NCBI GenBank assembly: GCA_003389215.1
Contig: QQVP01000119.1
Location: 310,001-374,000 of the forward strand
Direction: 5' to 3'
Length of the DNA: 64,000 bases
Source of the DNA: Planctomycetota bacterium
GTDB taxonomy: Bacteria > Planctomycetota > Planctomycetia > Pirellulales > UBA7805
A program made the translations under genes and the position numbers. The first letter of the stretch is position 1. The number at the start of each line of letters is the position of its first letter. The notes beneath the pieces are model-generated. The model saw only the letters and a list, made by a program, of their open reading frames with translations. It was not told the origin of the DNA and ran no database searches. This document shows positions 1 to 8,766 of the stretch, piece by piece.

Positions 1-596
1 TCGGTGTTGACGAAGCGGTCAACAATTTCGCCGACAATCGCCTGCTTTTCGGGTGTGTGATAGACCCGCAGTGTGCCTCGCGTGGCGTTCAACACGGCGA
101 CCTCTTCACCGTGCCAGGCTTCGTAGCCGGTCTCGCGGAGAATCCAGTCGACGATCGCCTGTTCGGGCTGGTTCGTCGAGGTCACCCGCAGCGTGTAGGG
201 CGAGATGTCGTACTCGCGCCACACCTGGCCTTGGTCGTTGGGCAGGGTGCCGCTGCCTTTGGTCACGCGGGCAATCGGGGGGCGTGCGGTCGGGCCGCCG
301 GTGGCTTGAGCGGTGCGAACACCGTCGCGGGGGGCGATCGGGTCCTCGGCCGCGGCCGGCACGACCTGCGAACCGGCGTCGTCGGCGGTCACCAGCACGC
401 TTGCGCGGCCGCTCGATTTGTCATCGTCGGCGCGAGTAGCCGAACGGCTGTCGGTGGAGTCGGTCGCACGAGCGGTCGACTTTTCGCCCGGCGGTCGCCA
501 GCGGACCGAGCCACGAGCGCGGCTGCTGGTTTGGGCGGCGGCCGAGTCGGCCAACAGGAACACGACGAGGGCGAACGCTACGAGCCGGGCGGACAT
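1..596 (-). CDS. Secreted protein of unknown function with secretin-N-like segment (3' end outside window)
   Basis: The frame is open from the ATG at 594-596 to the left edge, so at least 198 residues are visible and the C-terminus is missing. The start is supported by an AAGGAGG Shine-Dalgarno at 604-610, seven bases upstream. Residues 1-21 form a signal peptide (MSARLVAFALVV..., Ala-rich cleavage region before Gln). A low-complexity Ser/Thr/Asp/Arg segment follows to about residue 120. The last 75 visible residues look folded (WREYDISPYTLRVTST, then TLRVYHTPEKQAIV), and this beta-alpha-beta pattern recalls the small N-domains of secretins. That resemblance is by eye only. The gene diverges from the PDZ gene at 883, so the 286-bp gap should hold both promoters. 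No specific function is assigned. Confidence 0.75.
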   Translation of the reverse strand, partial: MSARLVAFALVVFLLADSAAAQTSSRARGSVRWRPPGEKSTARATDSTDSRSATRADDDKSSGRASVLVTADDAGSQVVPAAAEDPIAPRDGVRTAQATGGPTARPPIARVTKGSGTLPNDQGQVWREYDISPYTLRVTSTNQPEQAIVDWILRETGYEAWHGEEVAVLNATRGTLRVYHTPEKQAIVGEIVDRFVNT

Positions 597-882
597 GGGT
601 CAGCCTCCTTGCTGAACCGGGAGTCGCGAATGTCGAAAAGCGGGCCGCGCGCGGGGCGCGGGGCGGGAGTATAGGGACGCCGCTCGGGTGCCACAAGGTC
701 GATGGAGGCCCGGCGGCCGCCTCCGCGTGGGCGCGGCGGGGCCCCGCTATCACGCCCCAAAACCCTTCAAAACAAGCACTTGGGGATTTTTGGATTTTTC
801 GTGTCACAAACCGCGGGGGCCTTCGCTTGGGAACGTAGCGAGAGTTGGTTCCCTTCAAACCCCTCACACAGGAGACACGAAA

Positions 883-2040
883 ATGAAGACCTCGCTCAAG
901 TACACCGTCGTCGTCGTTCTTACCCTCACCCTCAGCATCGTCGCCAGCAGCGACTTGCTGGCCGCCAAAAAGGGCGGCAAAGGCGGCCGCAGCTTCAACA
1001 GCGGCGGAAACCGTGCTCGTAGCACCTCGATGCAACGTCGCAGCGCCCCGCAGCGTCGTAGCGCCCCGCGGATGAAGACCTCCCAGGCAGCTCGCGGCAA
1101 GAAGGCCACTTCGCACCGTGCCAACTTCGCCGGCAAGAAGGGCGGCCAAGCCCGCAACCTGAAGATGGCTCCGAAGAAGGGCGATTTCGCCCGCAATCAG
1201 CGTACGAACCAGAAGCGGAACTTCCCCACGGCCCAGCAGAAGCCGCGAATTCAGCCTCGACAGGGTGGTTTGCAGAAGCCTGGCAAGTTGCGACCGAACT
1301 TCCCTCGCCAGCCCGGCCTGCAGAAGCCCGGAAACCTGCGTCCGAACGTCCCTCGGAATCCCGGTTTGCAGAAGCCGCGCTTGCCAGGTCGTCCCGACAT
1401 CCAGCGTCCCGGTACGCGACCGAACCTGCCCGAGATGCCGAACCTGCCGGGTCGTCCGGGTGCCCGACCGACCCCGCCGATCACCAAGCCGCTGCCTCCG
1501 GTTGTGAAGCCACGTCCGCCGATCGTCAAGCCGCTGCCCCCGGTTGTGAAGCCTCGGCCGCTGCCCCCGATCGTCCGGCCGCTACCCCCGATCGTCCGGC
1601 CGCTACCCCCGATTTGTCCGCGACCCGATTGGTGCCGACCCCGTCCGCCTCGTTGCCACTGGTGGTACGACTGGTGCCCGCGGATTCGTCACTGCCAACC
1701 GCAAGACTGTGTCAGCTACTCGATCAACTACGTCGACGTCCCGGCCGAGGATGCGGTGGCGACGAAGTGGTACCTCGGCGTGTCGGGCCTGATGCTCGAC
1801 GGCAAGGGCTTTGGGATCGAGTCGGTTGAAGCGGGCTCGCCCGCCGAAGCCGCCGGTCTGGCCACCGGCATGGTGATCACGAAGGTCAACGGCGTCGAGA
1901 TCCTCGACACCGCCACGTTGGCCGAAGCGATCGCGACCTCGGTCGACGGGCTCCTCGAACTCGAGGTGATCGTCGAAGCCGGTGCCGAGCCGGTGCCCGC
2001 CACCGTGCAGATGACGCGGATCGAGGTGGCCAGCTTCTAA
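883..2040 (+). CDS. Secreted basic Pro-rich protein with C-terminal PDZ domain
   Basis: 385 residues. The ATG at 883 is preceded by GGAG at 871-874 and begins a clear signal peptide (MKTSLKYTVVVVLTLTLSIVASS). The mature N-terminal 100 residues are rich in Arg, Lys, Ser and Gly. Next come irregular repeats built on LQKPGxLRPNxPRxPG and then on PPVVKPRPPIVKPL. A short Cys/Trp/Pro-rich stretch with seven Cys lies around residues 246-280, and disulfides are plausible outside the cytoplasm. The final 95 residues form a PDZ domain (YLGVSGLMLDGKGFGIESV, GSPAEAAGLATGMVI, VNGVEI). PDZ domains bind peptide tails, so a scaffold or surface-layer role is possible, but no enzymatic domain is visible. It is followed by a terminator shared with fabF. 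Confidence 0.85.
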   Translation: MKTSLKYTVVVVLTLTLSIVASSDLLAAKKGGKGGRSFNSGGNRARSTSMQRRSAPQRRSAPRMKTSQAARGKKATSHRANFAGKKGGQARNLKMAPKKGDFARNQRTNQKRNFPTAQQKPRIQPRQGGLQKPGKLRPNFPRQPGLQKPGNLRPNVPRNPGLQKPRLPGRPDIQRPGTRPNLPEMPNLPGRPGARPTPPITKPLPPVVKPRPPIVKPLPPVVKPRPLPPIVRPLPPIVRPLPPICPRPDWCRPRPPRCHWWYDWCPRIRHCQPQDCVSYSINYVDVPAEDAVATKWYLGVSGLMLDGKGFGIESVEAGSPAEAAGLATGMVITKVNGVEILDTATLAEAIATSVDGLLELEVIVEAGAEPVPATVQMTRIEVASF

Positions 2041-2101
2041 CGAAGCAGCTCTGAGCGGGCCGCGGTGCGGCGGTTTTTCGGGCCGCGGCCGCTCCCCAAC
2101 G

Positions 2102-2141
2102 AAAAGACCCCGTCGGGCTCGAGCGCCCGGCGGGGTCTTTT
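2102..2141. terminator. Bidirectional intrinsic terminator
   Basis: An inverted repeat with arms AAAAGACCCCG...CGGGGTCTTTT lies between the convergent PDZ gene and fabF. The U-tract side is present in both directions, so it can end transcription from both genes. Confidence 0.85.
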
Positions 2142-2183
2142 GCTTATTCGTGCGCCAAAGAAATCGAAAGGGCGAGCTCGCCG

Positions 2184-3422
2184 CTACTGCACCTGCCCCA
2201 CGACGACCGAGCCGTTGTGCCCGCCGAACCCAAAACTGTTTGACATCGCGGCCCGTAGCGGCCGCTCTTTCGCCTGATTCGGCGTGTAGTCCAAGTCGCA
2301 CTTGGGGTCGGGCGTCTCGTAGTTGATCGTCGGCGGTACCAGGCGGTCACGCAGCGCGAGCACGGTGAACACCAGCTCGACACCGCCGCTGGCCCCCAAG
2401 AGATGGCCGAGCTGGCTCTTCGTGCTCGACACGCTCAGCGCCTGGGCATGGCTGCCGTAGACGTTCTTGATCGCCGCCGTTTCGGCCGCATCGCCCAGCG
2501 GCGTGCTGGTGCCGTGGGCGTTGATGTAATCGACCTGGTCGGGGTTCATCTCGGCATCTTCCAGGGCCCACTGCATCGCCTTGGCCGCGCCGGTGCCCTG
2601 TTCGTCGGGCTGGGTGATGTGCGTGCCGTCGCCGCTGAATCCGTAGCCGAGCACCTCGGCGTAGATCTTGGCCCCGCGGGCCTTGGCGTGTTCCAGCTCT
2701 TCGAAGATCAGAATGCCCGCTCCCTCGCTGAGCACGAAGCCGTCGCGATCGGCATCGAACGGCCGACTGGCCGCCGGCGGATCGTCGTTCCGCGTGGAGA
2801 GCGCCCGCATGTTCGAAAAGGCGCTGATGCCCATCGGCGTGATGGCGGCCTCGCTGCCGCCGGTGACCATCACGTCGGCCTCGTCATATTGGATGGTCCG
2901 CAGGGCGTCGCCGATGGCGTTGACCGCGCTGGCACAGGCGGTCGCACAGGCCGAGTTGGGGCCCTTCATGCCGTACTGAATCGAGATGTGGCCGCTGCCG
3001 GCGTTCACCATCAGCTTGGGGATCGTGAAGGCCGAGACCTTGTGGGGCCCCTTGGCGATCAGCCGGGCCACCTGTTCTTCCATCTCGTTGAGCCCGCCCA
3101 CGCCGGAACCGACGATCGCTCCACAGCGGAAGGGGTCTTCCTTCTCCATGTCGATGCCCGAATCGGTCATCGCATCGATGCCGGCGACGAGGGCAAACTG
3201 CGCAAAGCGATCGATCCGTTTTTGCTCACGGGGATCGATATACGGAGCCGGATCCCAGTTCTTGATATCGCCGCCGAACGTGACTTTGTAGTCCGACGTA
3301 TCGAAGACGGATAGCGCATGGATGCCGCTCTGGCCGTCCAGGATGCGCTTCCAGAGATCCTCAACCTGGCAGCTGAGAGAAGTGACGGTGCCGAGCCCTG
3401 TCACGACGACACGCCGTTTCAT
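2184..3422 (-). CDS. fabF: 3-oxoacyl-[acyl-carrier-protein] synthase II
   Basis: 412 residues, the usual length for KAS II. It condenses malonyl-ACP with acyl-ACP in the elongation cycle of type II fatty-acid synthesis in the cytoplasm. The thiolase-fold catalytic triad is complete: Cys163 in ATACAS, His303 in NAHGTSTPLGD and His340 in SQLGHLLGASG, the same numbering as E. coli FabF. The C-terminal glycine-rich motif SNSFGFGGHN is intact. It lies 12 bp downstream of acpP on the same strand, in the order fabD>fabG>acpP>fabF, so it is probably the last gene of a fatty-acid operon. Transcription would end at 2102-2141. Confidence 0.98.
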   Translation of the reverse strand: MKRRVVVTGLGTVTSLSCQVEDLWKRILDGQSGIHALSVFDTSDYKVTFGGDIKNWDPAPYIDPREQKRIDRFAQFALVAGIDAMTDSGIDMEKEDPFRCGAIVGSGVGGLNEMEEQVARLIAKGPHKVSAFTIPKLMVNAGSGHISIQYGMKGPNSACATACASAVNAIGDALRTIQYDEADVMVTGGSEAAITPMGISAFSNMRALSTRNDDPPAASRPFDADRDGFVLSEGAGILIFEELEHAKARGAKIYAEVLGYGFSGDGTHITQPDEQGTGAAKAMQWALEDAEMNPDQVDYINAHGTSTPLGDAAETAAIKNVYGSHAQALSVSSTKSQLGHLLGASGGVELVFTVLALRDRLVPPTINYETPDPKCDLDYTPNQAKERPLRAAMSNSFGFGGHNGSVVVGQVQ

Positions 3423-3434
3423 GCTACAGGCTCG

Positions 3435-3674
3435 CTACGCGTTCGCGTGTTCCTCGATATGTTTGACCGCCTCGCCGATGGTCTGAATTTTCTCAGCGGC
3501 ATCATCGGGAATGTTGATGTCGAACTCTTCTTCCAGTTCCATGACCAACTCGACGGTGTCCAGCGAATCGGCGCCCAGGTCGTTCACGAAATGGGTCTCT
3601 TCCGTGATCTTCTCCTTGTCCGCGCCGAGTTGCTCGGAGACGATGTCCACAACTCTCTCTAAAACAGTGGCCAC
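3435..3674 (-). CDS. acpP: Acyl carrier protein
   Basis: 79 residues. I chose the GTG at 3672-3674 because it lies nine bases after a perfect AGGAGG and gives the normal ACP N-terminus ([15 protein letters not shown]). The open frame upstream encodes nothing ACP-like. Ser37 in [18 protein letters not shown] is the 4'-phosphopantetheine attachment site. The protein is acidic, as expected, and carries growing acyl chains between FabD, FabF and FabG. About 275 bp separate it from fabG upstream, so it may also have its own promoter there. No clear -10/-35 pair was identified in that gap. Confidence 0.97.
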   Translation of the reverse strand: MATVLERVVDIVSEQLGADKEKITEETHFVNDLGADSLDTVELVMELEEEFDINIPDDAAEKIQTIGEAVKHIEEHANA

Positions 3675-3949
3675 CTCTTCGGTCCTCCTGTAAACGCAGT
3701 GGTTCGGGCCGGGCTGCCGCCGCCCGAGGGTCGGAGCAGAGCATGCCCGCGTTCTTATGTAAAGCAATGGCTCTTGGGCGATGGTAGGGCCCTGCGAAGA
3801 CTGGCAAGCTCCGCAAGGCAGCACAACATATACCGTCTTTTCGCGAACCTGTCCATACGACCGCCGGCTCGCATCGCCCGGCAATTCTACGCATTTGGTT
3901 GCCGGTGGCGGAGTCGGCGTCACCGCTCGGGCCGGCCCACAACTTTTCC

Positions 3950-4717
3950 CTAGCAGGTCATGCCGCCGTCGATCGTGATCACCTGGCCGGTAATATACGA
4001 ACCGGCGTCGCTGGCCAGGAAGAGGACCACGTCGGCCACCTCCTCCGGCGTTCCTAACCTGTTAGCTGGTATGCGTTTCTTGGCCTCGTCCAGGATCTTG
4101 TCCCCCAGGGCCGCCGACATCTCCGACTCGATGAAGCCGGGGCAAATGGCGTTCACCGTGATCTTCCGCTTGGCCAGTTCGCGCGCCACCGTGCGGGTAA
4201 ACCCGATCAGGCCCGCCTTGGAAGCCGAGTAGTTGGCCTGGCCCGGATTGCCCATCAGGCCCGAAACGCTCGAAATGTTGATGATGCGGCCGTAACGCTG
4301 GGACATCATCGGCCGGGTGGCCGCGCGGGTAAAAAGGAACGGTCCGCGGAGATTCGTGCTGATCACATCGTCCCAGTCATCGTCGCTCATCCGGGGCACC
4401 AGCGTGTCGCGGGTGATGCCGGCATTGTTGACGACGATGTCGAGTCGTCCCCAATTCTCGGCCACTTGCTCGACGATCTTCTCGACGTCCTCGCCGCTCT
4501 TCACGTCGCACGGCAGCGCTTCGGCCTCACCACCGGCAGCGGCCACGGCGGCGACCGTCTCGGCCAGCTTCTCGGCATTGCGGGCCAGGCAGGCGACCTT
4601 CGCACCCGCGGCACCCAGCCGCACCGCCATGGCGCGGCCCAAGCCCTGCGAGGCACCCGTCACCAGCGCGACCTGACCGCCCAGGTCGACCTTCATGTTG
4701 CACTCATGTTCGCTCAT
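3950..4717 (-). CDS. fabG: 3-oxoacyl-[acyl-carrier-protein] reductase
   Basis: 255 residues, short-chain dehydrogenase/reductase fold. It reduces 3-oxoacyl-ACP with NADPH in the fatty-acid elongation cycle. The cofactor loop is [10 protein letters not shown] (about residues 20-29). The structural NNAG is at 97-100. The catalytic residues are Ser150, Tyr163 and Lys167 in NISSVSG...YSASK, with spacing identical to E. coli FabG. A second in-frame Met at position 8 could be the start, but a weak GAGGGA precedes the first Met, so the longer form is given. It sits 60 bp after fabD on the same strand. Confidence 0.95.
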   Translation of the reverse strand: MSEHECNMKVDLGGQVALVTGASQGLGRAMAVRLGAAGAKVACLARNAEKLAETVAAVAAAGGEAEALPCDVKSGEDVEKIVEQVAENWGRLDIVVNNAGITRDTLVPRMSDDDWDDVISTNLRGPFLFTRAATRPMMSQRYGRIINISSVSGLMGNPGQANYSASKAGLIGFTRTVARELAKRKITVNAICPGFIESEMSAALGDKILDEAKKRIPANRLGTPEEVADVVLFLASDAGSYITGQVITIDGGMTC

Positions 4718-4777
4718 CTCGACATCCCTCGCGTCGCTCGGTTAGTTGATTTGTTTGCTCGTGGGAGTGCGGCGGGC

Positions 4778-5686
4778 CTACGCGCTGACGTTCTCGCAGT
4801 TCACCTTCCGTTCGATCCGCCGCAGCAGACCCCGCAGCACGCGGCCGGCACCCAATTCGTAAAATTGCTCGTAGTCGCCGGAAAGCAAGTGTCGCTGCGT
4901 CGCTTCCCACAGCACGGGGCTGACGACCTGAAGGACCAGCAACTCGCGGATCTCGTCGGCGCTGGTGTGCTCGCTCCCGTCGACGTTCATGACCACCGGA
5001 ATGCGGGCTTCGGCCATCGGCACTTCGGCGACCGCCGCGGCCAGCTTCTCGACCGCCGGCTGCATCAGCGGCGTATGAAACGCCCCCGCCACGGCCAGCG
5101 GAACGACCTTCATCGCGCCGGCCGCCTCGGCCGCCTCGGTCACCCGGGCACAGGCACTTAGGTGTCCCGACACGGCAATGTTGCCTGGGCCGAGCAGGTT
5201 GGCCACTTGCAGCACGTCCTCGCCGCGGGCCTGATCGACCAGCGATTCGACTTGTTCTCGTTCGAGCCCCAAGATGCTGACCATGCCGCTTTCCACCGCG
5301 TCGGCCGCCGCCTGCATGCCGGTCGCCCGCACCTGCACCAGTCGCAGGCCGTCTTCGAAGGTCATCGCGCCGGCGAAGACGAGCGCCGTGTACTCGCCCA
5401 AGCTCAAGCCGGCCGCGACCGCCGCCGAGTCGACGACCTCGGGCGACTTCGCCCGCAGGGCCTCGACCGCCATCAGGCTGGTCACAAAGAGCGCCGGCTG
5501 GCTATGCACGGTGGCATTCAGCTCTTCCTGTGGTCCCTCGTAGCAGATCTTCGCCAGGTCGTAGCCGAGGATCTCGCATGCCTGATCCATCAGGGCCTTG
5601 GCCGCGGGCACTTCGGCGGCCAGCTGCTGACCCATGCCGACGGTTTGGGCCCCCTGACCGGGAAAGAGAAAGGCAACTTTACTCAA
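4778..5686 (-). CDS. fabD: Malonyl CoA-acyl carrier protein transacylase
   Basis: 302 residues from the TTG at 5684-5686, which follows GGAG by eight bases and yields the standard beginning MSKVAFLFPGQGAQ. An in-frame start further upstream would add 25 residues with no family resemblance. It transfers malonyl from CoA to ACP. Active residues are visible: Ser95 in GLSLGEY, Arg120 in VQVRATGM and His204 in GAFHTPLM. It is the first gene of the fabD-fabG-acpP-fabF block. fabH and plsX, often neighbours in other bacteria, are not in this window. Confidence 0.95.
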   Translation of the reverse strand: MSKVAFLFPGQGAQTVGMGQQLAAEVPAAKALMDQACEILGYDLAKICYEGPQEELNATVHSQPALFVTSLMAVEALRAKSPEVVDSAAVAAGLSLGEYTALVFAGAMTFEDGLRLVQVRATGMQAAADAVESGMVSILGLEREQVESLVDQARGEDVLQVANLLGPGNIAVSGHLSACARVTEAAEAAGAMKVVPLAVAGAFHTPLMQPAVEKLAAAVAEVPMAEARIPVVMNVDGSEHTSADEIRELLVLQVVSPVLWEATQRHLLSGDYEQFYELGAGRVLRGLLRRIERKVNCENVSA

Positions 5687-5793
5687 CGCTCTGGCTCCGC
5701 TGGTGTGAGGTGTGATCGGCGATGTGGTGTTCGGCAATGGAGACGACGCCCACGTGACCATGGCACCCTGCCATGGCGACCGGGTGGCTGATC

Positions 5794-5881
5794 GGGGACT
5801 GGTCCAAGTTCTCGGACAGCCCCCCCCGGCAAGCGGAAAGGCAAGGGGAAAACCGTCGAGCCGAGAATTGGACCAGTCCCC
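5794..5881. repeat. Imperfect inverted repeat, REP/MITE-like
   Basis: The left arm at 5794-5815 (GGGGACTGGTCCAAGTTCTCGG) pairs with the right arm at 5861-5881 with a single extra base, around a spacer of about 45 bases. It lies in the 319-bp gap between fabD and ruvB, which otherwise holds no supportable gene. The outer GGGGACTGGTCC...GGACCAGTCCCC ends resemble the mobile palindromic repeats of RAYT/REP systems, but no transposase is nearby. Confidence 0.7.
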
Positions 5882-6005
5882 TTTTCGCCCCGCGTGACCA
5901 CGACACCGGGCCGGGGCAAACGGACCATCCTACGGACGCCGGCGAAAGAGTGTCAACCGTTGCTGCGGTGGAGATTTCGGCGCCGACTGCGGCGGCAAAC
6001 CCGAC

Positions 6006-7124
6006 CTATTCGAACAATTTTGGCTGGCCGCCGTCCTCTTCGGACGCGGGGCCGGGCGCGTTGAGCGGCCGCTCGACGCCCAGATGTTCGTACGCCTTGT
6101 CGGTCAGCTTGCGACCGCGGGGCGTGCGAATCACCAACTCGCTGCGGAGCAGAAACGGCTCGACTTCGTCGATCAGCGTGTCGGTCGGAATGTTCATCGT
6201 GTGGGCCACCGCCTCGACGCCGACCGGTCCCCCGCCAAAAGGTTGATAGATCGTGCTCAGATACTTGCGGTCCTGGCGATCGAGTCCCAGTACGTCGACC
6301 CCCTGCATGTCGAGGGCGTCCATGGCCAACTGCCGGTCGATCGAGCCATCGGCCCGCGCGGTCACGTAGTCGCGCACCCAGCGCAGGCGATTGTTGGCGA
6401 TTCGTGGCGTGCCGCGCGAACGGACGGCGATCTCGTCGGCCGCCTCGTCGTCGATGGCCACATTCAACTTCGCCGCGCTGCGCCGCACGATCTCGGCCAG
6501 CTCGACCAGCGCGTAGAAGTCCAAGTGTTCACGCATCACAAAGCGATCGCGCAGCGGCGCGGAAAGCAAACCTGTGCGGGTCGTGGCGCCGATCAGCGTG
6601 AACGGTCGGAGCCGCATGTTCAGCGTCCGCGCGTTGACCCCTTCGCCGAGCGTGATGTCGATGCGAAAATCCTCCATCGCCGGATAGAGAAACTCTTCGA
6701 CCGCCTTGGGCACGCGGTGAATCTCGTCGATGAACAACACCGAGCCTTCTTCGGCGTTGGTCAGATAGGGCACCAGGTCCTTCGGCGCGGCCAGGGCCGC
6801 CCCGCTGGCAATCTGCAGCGGCACGCCCAGATCGCGGGGAATGCAGGTGGCAAAGGTCGTCTTGCCCAGGCCCGGCGGACCGTCGAAGAGAATATGCCCG
6901 AGCGTCTCGGCCCGCTTTCGCGAAGCATCGACGGCGATGGCCAGCCGCTCGTAGACGGCCCGCTGCCCGACCATCTCGTCCATCCGTTGCGGACGCAGGG
7001 CGCGGTCGTCTTCTTCGTGCACGGCGATGCGCCGCGCGCGGTCGCTGTCGGCTTCGCGCTCGGGGGGCGCTCCGCCTTCCGGGCGACTTTGCCCATCGCG
7101 CTGCAAGATCGGCTCGCGAGCCAT
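6006..7124 (-). CDS. ruvB: Holliday junction branch migration ATPase RuvB
   Basis: 372 residues from the ATG at 7122-7124. No good ribosome site precedes it, so the exact start is uncertain. AAA+ motor of the RuvAB complex that drives Holliday-junction branch migration. Visible features are Walker A GPPGLGKT, Walker B with LFIDEIHR, sensor 1 GATTRTG, the arginine-finger region APLRDRF and a C-terminal winged helix (RTPRGRKLT). The N-terminal 45 residues before RPQRMDEMVGQ are longer and more charged than in E. coli. ruvA and ruvC lie upstream on the same strand but are separated by foreign-looking DNA, which suggests an ancestral ruvCAB run that was split. Confidence 0.95.
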   Translation of the reverse strand: MAREPILQRDGQSRPEGGAPPEREADSDRARRIAVHEEDDRALRPQRMDEMVGQRAVYERLAIAVDASRKRAETLGHILFDGPPGLGKTTFATCIPRDLGVPLQIASGAALAAPKDLVPYLTNAEEGSVLFIDEIHRVPKAVEEFLYPAMEDFRIDITLGEGVNARTLNMRLRPFTLIGATTRTGLLSAPLRDRFVMREHLDFYALVELAEIVRRSAAKLNVAIDDEAADEIAVRSRGTPRIANNRLRWVRDYVTARADGSIDRQLAMDALDMQGVDVLGLDRQDRKYLSTIYQPFGGGPVGVEAVAHTMNIPTDTLIDEVEPFLLRSELVIRTPRGRKLTDKAYEHLGVERPLNAPGPASEEDGGQPKLFE

Positions 7125-7312
7125 GCCGAGGCAGGGACGTTTCGCGTCCCCGTTCCCTCCGTGTCCTTCGGGCGTCCCTGTGGACTTCGTGCTTCGTAGC
7201 GGCGGTTCGCCCGCTGCGACAATGAACAGGCGTGAACCTGCGCTGGAGTATACCAGCGATGCCAGCGGGCGGCTATGTCGGCGGTGCTCCTGTGGGGCAC
7301 CGGCCAACGCCT

Positions 7313-7338
7313 GGGTGGCACCGGCTCCGCCAGTGCAT
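7313..7338 (+). repeat. Dispersed 26-bp repeat, GGGTGGCACCGGCTCCGCCA type
   Basis: The same 26-bp sequence recurs at 8767-8792. A shorter variant is at 8801-8825 and a degenerate inverted copy is at 14112-14137. The core TGGCACCGGCTCCGCCAGTGC is partly self-complementary (TGGCAC/GTGC, GGC/GCC). Confidence 0.8.
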
Positions 7339-7343
7339 TGGTC

Positions 7344-7369
7344 GGGAGGGCGAGGCTCCTTCCGAGCCG
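7344..7369 (+). repeat. Dispersed repeat, GGGAGGGCGAGGCTCC type
   Basis: GGGAGGGCGAGGCTCCTTCCGAGCCG type sequence. A close relative, GGGAGGGCGAAGCTCCAGCT, lies at about 42701-42720 inside a MITE-like element. I recall this family as abundant in planctomycete genomes, but no search was possible. Confidence 0.7.
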
Positions 7370-7472
7370 GGCAATCCTGCTGGCACCGCAGCCATGGTGC
7401 TTGTCGCGACCGAGTTGCCCCCGACCGAGTTGACCTTGTTGCGTTCTGGCCGGCTCGGCACAATCCGCCGCC

Positions 7473-8744
7473 ATGAATGCCTCGACAATTCCCGCCACCG
7501 GCGCTCCTACCGCCAACCGCGGCGTCTCCCGCCTGGGCCTCGCCGCGCTGATCCTGTTCGGACTGGTCGCCGTCGTGTTCGCGCCCGCCTGGGCGGCGTT
7601 TGCGGCGGCCGGGGTGGCGGTTGGATACGTGATCACGGCCGCCTTGCGTCGGCTCCGCGCTGCCCGTTGGCGTTGGCTGATCTTGGTCAACGTCGTCGCC
7701 TTGATGTTGATCACCTGTGTCGTGGCAATGCTGGCGATTCCCAGCCTCATCGAGAACCGCGGCGCACGTGGCGATCGTGCCTTCGAAGCCGACTACTCGG
7801 CCGAGGTCCACCTCGACCCCGACGGAGAGACCTGGCAGATTGCCGACCGCGTGGAGCTTCGCGAAGGCTGGCGGGCCCAGCGCGAGCGCATGGAGAGGTG
7901 GCACCAGCAGGTCATCGCCGGCGAGACCGAGGTGATCGAACCGGCCGACGCGACGCGCGAACATTGGCGGCAACTGGCCACACACCTCGAGCAGCTCGGC
8001 TGGCAGATCGAATCGCAAACGGATGGTCAATTGACGGCCGTCCGCCGGCGTACCGCACCGGTCGAACAATCGTGGTTCGCCTTTCGCAGCTCCAATTACC
8101 TGGAAGTGCTTCAACAGGACGACCTGCCCGCCGGCTGCGCGCTCGACAATCACGCCAAAATTCACTTGACCGTGCCGTCCAACTTCGTCGGCAATACGGT
8201 GCCGAACCATCAGTCGCGTCGCCCTTCGCTGGCCGGCCCGGACGCCGCCTCCGAAGAACTGGTCATCGCGGTCGATCTGCCGTCGCTGCCGACCCGCGAC
8301 GACGGCGTTTCGGTCGTCGAGGCCGAGGTGTTTCACCCCTGGCTACGCAACGCGGTCGCCCGCGAGGTCCGCGCGTTCGCGGCCTTGCCGCTGGGCAACT
8401 GGTTCATCGCCGGCTTCTTCGGCGTCTTTCACGAACGGCTGCGGATGCGAATCTTGTGGCCGTCGTTGGGGTGGCTGTTGCCGTTCGTCTGGCGTCGACG
8501 TGCCTCGGCCGGGCCGGTCACCGAAACCGGCACGTTCGTAACCGGCACGATGGCAACCGGCACGATGGCAACCGGCACGATGGCAACGGGCACGATGGCA
8601 ACGGGCGAGACAACGCCTGAGGTGATCTTGGCCGACGCAATGACCTTCCGCATCGACGTCGCGCCCGCCGCCGCTTGGCCGCCGCAGCGTGACGCCTTGC
8701 CGCCGCAGCGTGACGCCTTGCCGCCGCAGCGTGACGCCGCCTAG
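7473..8744 (+). CDS. Membrane protein of unknown function with tandem-repeat C-terminus
   Basis: 423 residues. The N-terminus has two hydrophobic helices, about residues 20-50 (LGLAALILFGLVAVVFAPAW) and 68-92 (WLILVNVVALMLITCVVAML), followed by a soluble, probably extracytoplasmic domain of about 230 residues. A third hydrophobic stretch (LPLGNWFIAGFFGVF) lies near residue 310. I do not recognise the family. The C-terminus is low complexity: four GTMAT pentapeptides followed by three PPQRDAL heptapeptides, each encoded by exact tandem DNA repeats. These look like recent repeat expansion, and copy number may vary among strains. The gene interrupts the otherwise minus-strand ruvA-ruvB series. 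Confidence 0.75.
   Translation: MNASTIPATGAPTANRGVSRLGLAALILFGLVAVVFAPAWAAFAAAGVAVGYVITAALRRLRAARWRWLILVNVVALMLITCVVAMLAIPSLIENRGARGDRAFEADYSAEVHLDPDGETWQIADRVELREGWRAQRERMERWHQQVIAGETEVIEPADATREHWRQLATHLEQLGWQIESQTDGQLTAVRRRTAPVEQSWFAFRSSNYLEVLQQDDLPAGCALDNHAKIHLTVPSNFVGNTVPNHQSRRPSLAGPDAASEELVIAVDLPSLPTRDDGVSVVEAEVFHPWLRNAVAREVRAFAALPLGNWFIAGFFGVFHERLRMRILWPSLGWLLPFVWRRRASAGPVTETGTFVTGTMATGTMATGTMATGTMATGETTPEVILADAMTFRIDVAPAAAWPPQRDALPPQRDALPPQRDAA
8525..8605 (+). repeat. 15-bp tandem repeat in coding sequence
   Basis: About five units of AACCGGCACGATGGC (the first degenerate, the last two with a single A/G change) encode repeated Gly-Thr-Met-Ala-Thr. Confidence 0.9.
8679..8738 (+). repeat. 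21-bp tandem repeat in coding sequence
   Basis: Nearly three exact units of a 21-bp sequence beginning CCGCCGCAGCGTGACGCC encode Pro-Pro-Gln-Arg-Asp-Ala-Leu, running to the last codons of the gene. Confidence 0.92.
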
Positions 8745-8766
8745 CCGGCACTTGGTAGAGGGCAAC

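Larger units (their letters stand above)
7125..7472. other. Intergenic region between ruvB and a divergent membrane protein
   Basis: 348 bp without a supportable gene. It contains two dispersed repeat types, at 7313-7338 and 7344-7369, annotated separately, and should include the promoters of the two divergent genes. No convincing promoter hexamers were identified. Confidence 0.6.

Noticed and set aside
421..1196. Long minus-strand frames opposite the basic PDZ gene
   Set aside because: Shadows caused by high G+C and biased codons of the plus-strand gene; no ribosome sites and no protein-like features.
6006..8336. 776-codon frame containing ruvB
   Set aside because: RuvB accounts only for the part from 7124 downwards. 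The upstream part is antisense to the membrane gene at 7473 and intergenic DNA.
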